From an uncultured Collinsella sp. (lineage in GTDB: Bacteria > Actinomycetota > Coriobacteriia > Coriobacteriales > Coriobacteriaceae): a DNA stretch of 7,645 nt. The DNA is taken from NCBI GenBank assembly GCA_900757495.1, contig CAAENX010000009.1:1-7645 (forward strand). The letters run 5' to 3'. The position numbers and the translations under genes are program-made. Position 1 is the first letter of the stretch, and the number at the start of each line of letters is the position of its first letter. Positions 4,525 through 7,645 of the stretch are shown one piece after another. The notes under the pieces are model-generated. The model had not been told where the DNA came from. It worked only from the letters and a program-made list of their open reading frames with translations, and searched no databases.

Positions 4525-6663
4525 ATGCCCGACGACCGTAACGATAACAATTCCCAGACTCCCCGGGAACCTAAGATCCCGGGGATGCCCGGAGGCAAGA
4601 AGCCCACGCGTACGGGCTGGCTGTATTTTATTTTGGCTTGCGCGCTTCTGGGCTATGCCTTCTTTAACATGGGCTCCGGCTTTGCCAATTCCAGCAATAC
4701 CGTAAAGCTCGCGACGAGCGAGATGGTCAACGCCATTAAGCAGGATCGCGTCGAAGATTTGACCTATACGGTTCAAGACGGAAGCGTGGCGGGTCATTAC
4801 TGGAAGACAAAAAAGGACAAGGGCGATACGAGCGAGCTCAAGAGCTTCTCATCGACCTATGTCGGCTCCGATTCGCTTGCCGAGCTTATGGCGGAGCACC
4901 CCGATACCAAGTACATCGTCAACACCAACGATCCCGATTTTTGGGGCGACCTGGCGATGAGCGTGCTGCCGACGATCGCCCTGATTGCCATCATGTTCTA
5001 CTTTATGCGCCAGATGATGGGTGCCAACAACAGGAACATGCAGTTTGGCAAGACCAACGCCAAGACCAACGAGGCCACGCGCCCCAAGGTTAAGTTTGAG
5101 GATGTTGCCGGCGTGGACGAGGCAGTCGAGGAGCTCGAGGAGATCCGTGACTTTTTGAGCGATCCGGATCGCTATCGCAAGCTGGGCGCCAAGATCCCGC
5201 GTGGCGTGTTGCTGGTGGGCCCTCCGGGCACCGGTAAAACGCTGCTGGCCAAGGCCGTTGCCGGCGAGGCGGGCGTGCCGTTCTTTAGCATCTCGGGTTC
5301 TGACTTTGTCGAGATGTTCGTGGGTGTCGGCGCCAGCCGCGTGCGCGACCTCTTTAAGGAGGCCAAGTCCCAGGCCCCGTCGATCATCTTTATCGACGAG
5401 ATCGATGCCGTGGGACGTCAGCGCGGAGCCGGTCTGGGCGGCGGTCACGACGAGCGCGAGCAGACGCTCAACCAGCTGCTGGTCGAGATGGACGGTTTTG
5501 AGGAAAGCGAGTCGGTCATCCTGATCGCCGCGACCAACCGTCCTGACATCCTGGATCCGGCATTGCTGCGTCCCGGTCGTTTTGACCGTCAGGTTACGGT
5601 CGACCGTCCGGATGTGAAGGGCCGCGAGCAGATCTTGCGCGTGCATGCCGAGAACAAGCCGATGGACGAGGACGTGAAGTTTGAGAAGCTCGCCCAGATG
5701 ACCGTTGGCTTCACCGGCGCCGATCTGGCAAATCTGCTCAACGAGTCTGCGCTGCTGGCTGCCCGCCGCCATCGTTCCGTGATCTCGATGGACGAGGTCG
5801 AGGAGTCGATGGAGCGCGTGATTGCCGGTCCGCAGCGCAAGGGTCGTGTGATGACCGAAGCCGAGCGCACCACGATTGCCTACCACGAGAGCGGTCACGC
5901 CCTGGTGGGCCACATCCTGGAGCATTCCGATCCGGTCCACAAGATCTCGATTGTCAGCCGCGGTCAGGCCCTGGGCTACACGCTGCAGCTTCCGCAGGAG
6001 GACCACTTCCTCAAGACCAAGAACGAGATGCTCGACGAGCTTGCCGTGTTCTTGGGCGGTCGCGTTGCCGAGGAGCTCATGTGCGACGACATCACGTCGG
6101 GCGCGAGCAACGATCTGGAGCGCGCGACCAAGATGGCGCGCGAGATGGTCACGCGCCTGGGCATGAGCGAGGAGCTTGGAACGCAGGTGTTTGGTGAGGC
6201 GCAGCATCAGGTATTCCTGGGCCGCGATTACGCCGATCACCAGGATTACTCCGAGGAGACGGCGCGCCGCATCGATATCGAGGTTCAGCGCATCATGCGC
6301 GAGGCCCATCGCCGTGCGGTCGAGATTTTGGATGCCCGTCGTGATCAGCTCGATCTGATGGCGAAGGTGCTGCTTGAGCGCGAGACCGTCGAAGGCGACG
6401 CCGTGAACGCCCTGTTCGACAACGGGTGGGATGCCTACCTTGAGCGCGAGGGCGATATCCTGGCGGCCAAGGAGGAGCGCAATGCCAAGGCGGCCGGCAT
6501 GCCGACCAAGAAGCGCGCGCCTCGCATGAGCGAGGAGGAACTGGCGGCTGATGCCGCGGCTTTTGCGCAGGCGGCCATGCAGGAGGATGCCGAAGCCGCA
6601 TCCGATGATGCTGGCGATGGCGATGCCGTCAACGCTGATGGCAACACCGACGCCGACAAATAG
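4525..6663 (+). CDS. ftsH: ATP-dependent zinc metalloprotease FtsH
   Basis: FtsH is a hexameric membrane-anchored AAA+ protease that pulls out and degrades unneeded or damaged membrane proteins and some cytoplasmic regulators. The 712-residue protein has a polar N-terminal extension (1-30, Pro and Lys rich), a first membrane helix at about 31-47, an extracytoplasmic domain at 48-140, and a second helix at about 143-161. The ATPase has Walker A GPPGTGKT (232-239), pore residues FVG (265-267), Walker B IIFIDEID (287-294), and the second region of homology from ATNRP (336-340) to GRFDR (351-355), with arginine fingers R352 and R355. The protease has HESGH (454-458), with D530 in GASNDLERAT as the likely third zinc ligand. 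All catalytic residues are present. From about 665 a tail rich in Ala, Asp and Glu ends the protein, probably disordered; it is not conserved in the family. The gene starts one base after hpt and ends just before a strong terminator. Confidence 0.98.
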   Translation: MPDDRNDNNSQTPREPKIPGMPGGKKPTRTGWLYFILACALLGYAFFNMGSGFANSSNTVKLATSEMVNAIKQDRVEDLTYTVQDGSVAGHYWKTKKDKGDTSELKSFSSTYVGSDSLAELMAEHPDTKYIVNTNDPDFWGDLAMSVLPTIALIAIMFYFMRQMMGANNRNMQFGKTNAKTNEATRPKVKFEDVAGVDEAVEELEEIRDFLSDPDRYRKLGAKIPRGVLLVGPPGTGKTLLAKAVAGEAGVPFFSISGSDFVEMFVGVGASRVRDLFKEAKSQAPSIIFIDEIDAVGRQRGAGLGGGHDEREQTLNQLLVEMDGFEESESVILIAATNRPDILDPALLRPGRFDRQVTVDRPDVKGREQILRVHAENKPMDEDVKFEKLAQMTVGFTGADLANLLNESALLAARRHRSVISMDEVEESMERVIAGPQRKGRVMTEAERTTIAYHESGHALVGHILEHSDPVHKISIVSRGQALGYTLQLPQEDHFLKTKNEMLDELAVFLGGRVAEELMCDDITSGASNDLERATKMAREMVTRLGMSEELGTQVFGEAQHQVFLGRDYADHQDYSEETARRIDIEVQRIMREAHRRAVEILDARRDQLDLMAKVLLERETVEGDAVNALFDNGWDAYLEREGDILAAKEERNAKAAGMPTKKRAPRMSEEELAADAAAFAQAAMQEDAEAASDDAGDGDAVNADGNTDADK

Positions 6664-6674
6664 TTCTTGCAGTG

Positions 6675-6711
6675 AAAGCCTCCGCGGGGAAACCCGCGGA
6701 GGCTTTTTCTT
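6675..6711 (+). terminator. Rho-independent terminator after ftsH
   Basis: A perfect 11-base-pair stem, GCCTCCGCGGG (6678-6688) and CCCGCGGAGGC (6693-6703), with a stable GAAA tetraloop runs into TTTTTCTT. It begins 12 bases after the ftsH stop, with AAA before the stem able to pair with the T tract. It works well only in the plus direction, since the minus side has just three T residues. Confidence 0.95.
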
Positions 6712-6718
6712 CATTGAT

Positions 6719-7645
6719 TGGGGACAGACTTAAATGAGCGTTTGGGACTGCGGACGATTTCTTGGACCGCTACGCGGCCCTTCCCAGCGCGGCGCGGAAC
6801 TCGGCCGGCGTGCGGCCGCCGAGCGTATCGCTGCGCCTCTCCGTATTGTAGCGGCCGATCCAGGCCCCGAGCTCCTCGATGAAGCGGGCGGGGGCCCAGC
6901 CCGACCAGTCCCTGCCGTGCCAGAACTCCCTCTTGAGCAGGCCGAAGAAGCCCTCCATCGCGGCGTTGTCCGGGCTGCAGCCCTTGGCGGACATGCTCCT
7001 GGTGAGGTCGTTGTCCTCGCAGATCGAGATCCAGCCGGGCCAGCGGTAGTGGCCGCCGCGGTCGGAGTGGATGACGGGGCGCTCGCCGGGCGCCAGCCGG
7101 GCGCAGGCGTCCTCGAGCGTCGAGTTGGCGAGCGCGGCGTCCGGTCTCTCGCCGGCCCTCCACGCCACGACCGAGGAGTCGAAGCAGTCCCTGATGGCCG
7201 ACAGGTAGACCTTCCTGCCGGAGGGCAGCCTGAACTCGGTGATGTCGGTGAGCCACAGGAAGTTCGGCAGGGCCGAGCGGAAGTCGCGGCGCACGAGGTT
7301 CGGCGGGGCCGGCGTCGGCTCGCCCGCATAGGAGCTGTAGGGCCTCCTCTTCCTCCTCATCCACCTGGGGACCAGGCCCTCCTCGCGCATGATGCGGAGG
7401 ACGACCTTCTCCGAGGCGCGCACGGGCTCGTCGAGCTCGCGCAGGCGCGCCGTCACGAAGCGGTACCCCCGCGCCCCCTCGCCGTCCTCGGTGAAGATCC
7501 TGCGCACGAGCGCGCGCAGGGGCGCGAGCCGGTCGGGCCTCGCGATCGCGCGGCGCTGGTACTCATAGGAGCTCTTTGATATCCCCAAGGAACTCGTGAG
7601 TTCTCTCAAGGACCACTTCCCGCACGGCCTCAGGCGGTCTATCAC
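6719..7645 (-). mobile_element. IS3-family insertion sequence, partial (transposase-distal end)
   Basis: An insertion sequence enters here and runs off the right edge of the window. The visible end is placed at 6719, where TGGGGACAGACTT begins. IS3-family ends usually start 5'-TG and finish CA-3', which this fits. Between this end and the transposase stop at 6770 lie about 50 non-coding bases, normal for the family. The DNA from 6770 onward is visibly richer in G and C than the neighbouring core genes, supporting separate origin. The partner inverted repeat, any orfA and the second copy of the target duplication lie outside the window, so the exact boundary is inferred. The bases just before it (GAT at 6716-6718) could be one copy of a short target duplication. 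Confidence 0.82.
6770..7645 (-). CDS. IS3-family transposase (OrfB-type DDE integrase), 5' end cut by the window
   Basis: The visible 291 residues carry a helix-turn-helix-like N-terminal part (about 1-35, WSLRELTSSLGISKSSYEYQ), the HTH_21-like region (about 45-100, including GYRFVTARLRE), and an rve integrase core. The catalytic triad is D134 in LWLTDITEF, D195 in IHSDRGGHY, and E231 in NAAMEGFFGLLK. The 35-residue gap between the second Asp and Glu, and Lys at seven residues after Glu, match the DD(35)E pattern of IS3 transposases. The C-terminus RYNTERRSDTLGGRTPAEF is also typical of the family. The frame is open to the window edge, where GTG at 7643-7645 is a possible but unproven start; in IS3 elements OrfB is often joined to an upstream OrfA by a -1 frameshift, which would lie outside. 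No stop or missing catalytic residue is seen, so the element may be active. It converges on ftsH. Confidence 0.93.
   Translation of the reverse strand: MIDRLRPCGKWSLRELTSSLGISKSSYEYQRRAIARPDRLAPLRALVRRIFTEDGEGARGYRFVTARLRELDEPVRASEKVVLRIMREEGLVPRWMRRKRRPYSSYAGEPTPAPPNLVRRDFRSALPNFLWLTDITEFRLPSGRKVYLSAIRDCFDSSVVAWRAGERPDAALANSTLEDACARLAPGERPVIHSDRGGHYRWPGWISICEDNDLTRSMSAKGCSPDNAAMEGFFGLLKREFWHGRDWSGWAPARFIEELGAWIGRYNTERRSDTLGGRTPAEFRAALGRAA

Noticed and set aside
4849..6714. A 621-codon open frame antisense to ftsH
   Set aside because: It lies almost wholly over a complete, motif-perfect ftsH. Its product is a Leu/His/Ala/Arg-rich string without domains, typical of a frame kept open by GC-rich codon bias on the other strand.
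6734..7579. A 281-codon plus-strand frame opposite the transposase
   Set aside because: It is a Gly/Ala/Arg/Pro-rich mirror of a transposase with an intact DDE triad. Its ATG sits in the IS end without a ribosome binding site.

Overview
The window reads as a stretch of chromosome from a moderately GC-rich bacterium, probably an anaerobic actinobacterium of the class Coriobacteriia (Collinsella or a relative). This is an inference from GC-rich codon use, strong AGGAGG-type ribosome binding sites, the tilS-hpt-ftsH gene order, and recognition of the protein and IS styles. No rRNA or other decisive marker is present.

Layout: positions 1-168 hold the end of whatever lies upstream, closed by a strong rho-independent terminator (71-101). 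A minus-strand gene (169-636) encodes an unrecognised 155-residue protein with a polar, probably disordered body and one C-terminal membrane segment. A 277-base AT-rich divergent region (637-913) follows, with several inverted repeats and possible heat-shock operator half-sites, and then a small heat-shock protein of the Hsp20 family (914-1345, plus). A bidirectional terminator (1379-1412) separates it from a convergent gene for a YycJ/WalJ-type metallo-beta-lactamase-fold protein (1428-2237, minus). Only 48 bases separate that gene's start from the divergent tilS (2286-3827, plus). tilS is followed by hpt (3975-4523) and ftsH (4525-6663), with hpt and ftsH one base apart, and an excellent terminator closes the run (6675-6711). 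From 6719 to the window end lies one end of an IS3-family insertion sequence whose DDE transposase reads towards ftsH and is cut by the window edge.

How the genes work together: tilS (tRNA-Ile2 lysidine formation), hpt (purine salvage) and ftsH (membrane AAA+ protease) form a housekeeping cluster conserved across many bacteria. Hsp20 and FtsH are both protein quality-control factors, but nothing in the sequence ties their regulation together. The less explained parts are the minus-strand membrane-anchored protein, the inverted-repeat-rich control region and leader in front of hsp20, and a short sequence at 702-713 resembling the IS end seen at 6719. I see no clearly new multi-gene system; most of the window is ordinary core genome plus one insertion sequence.
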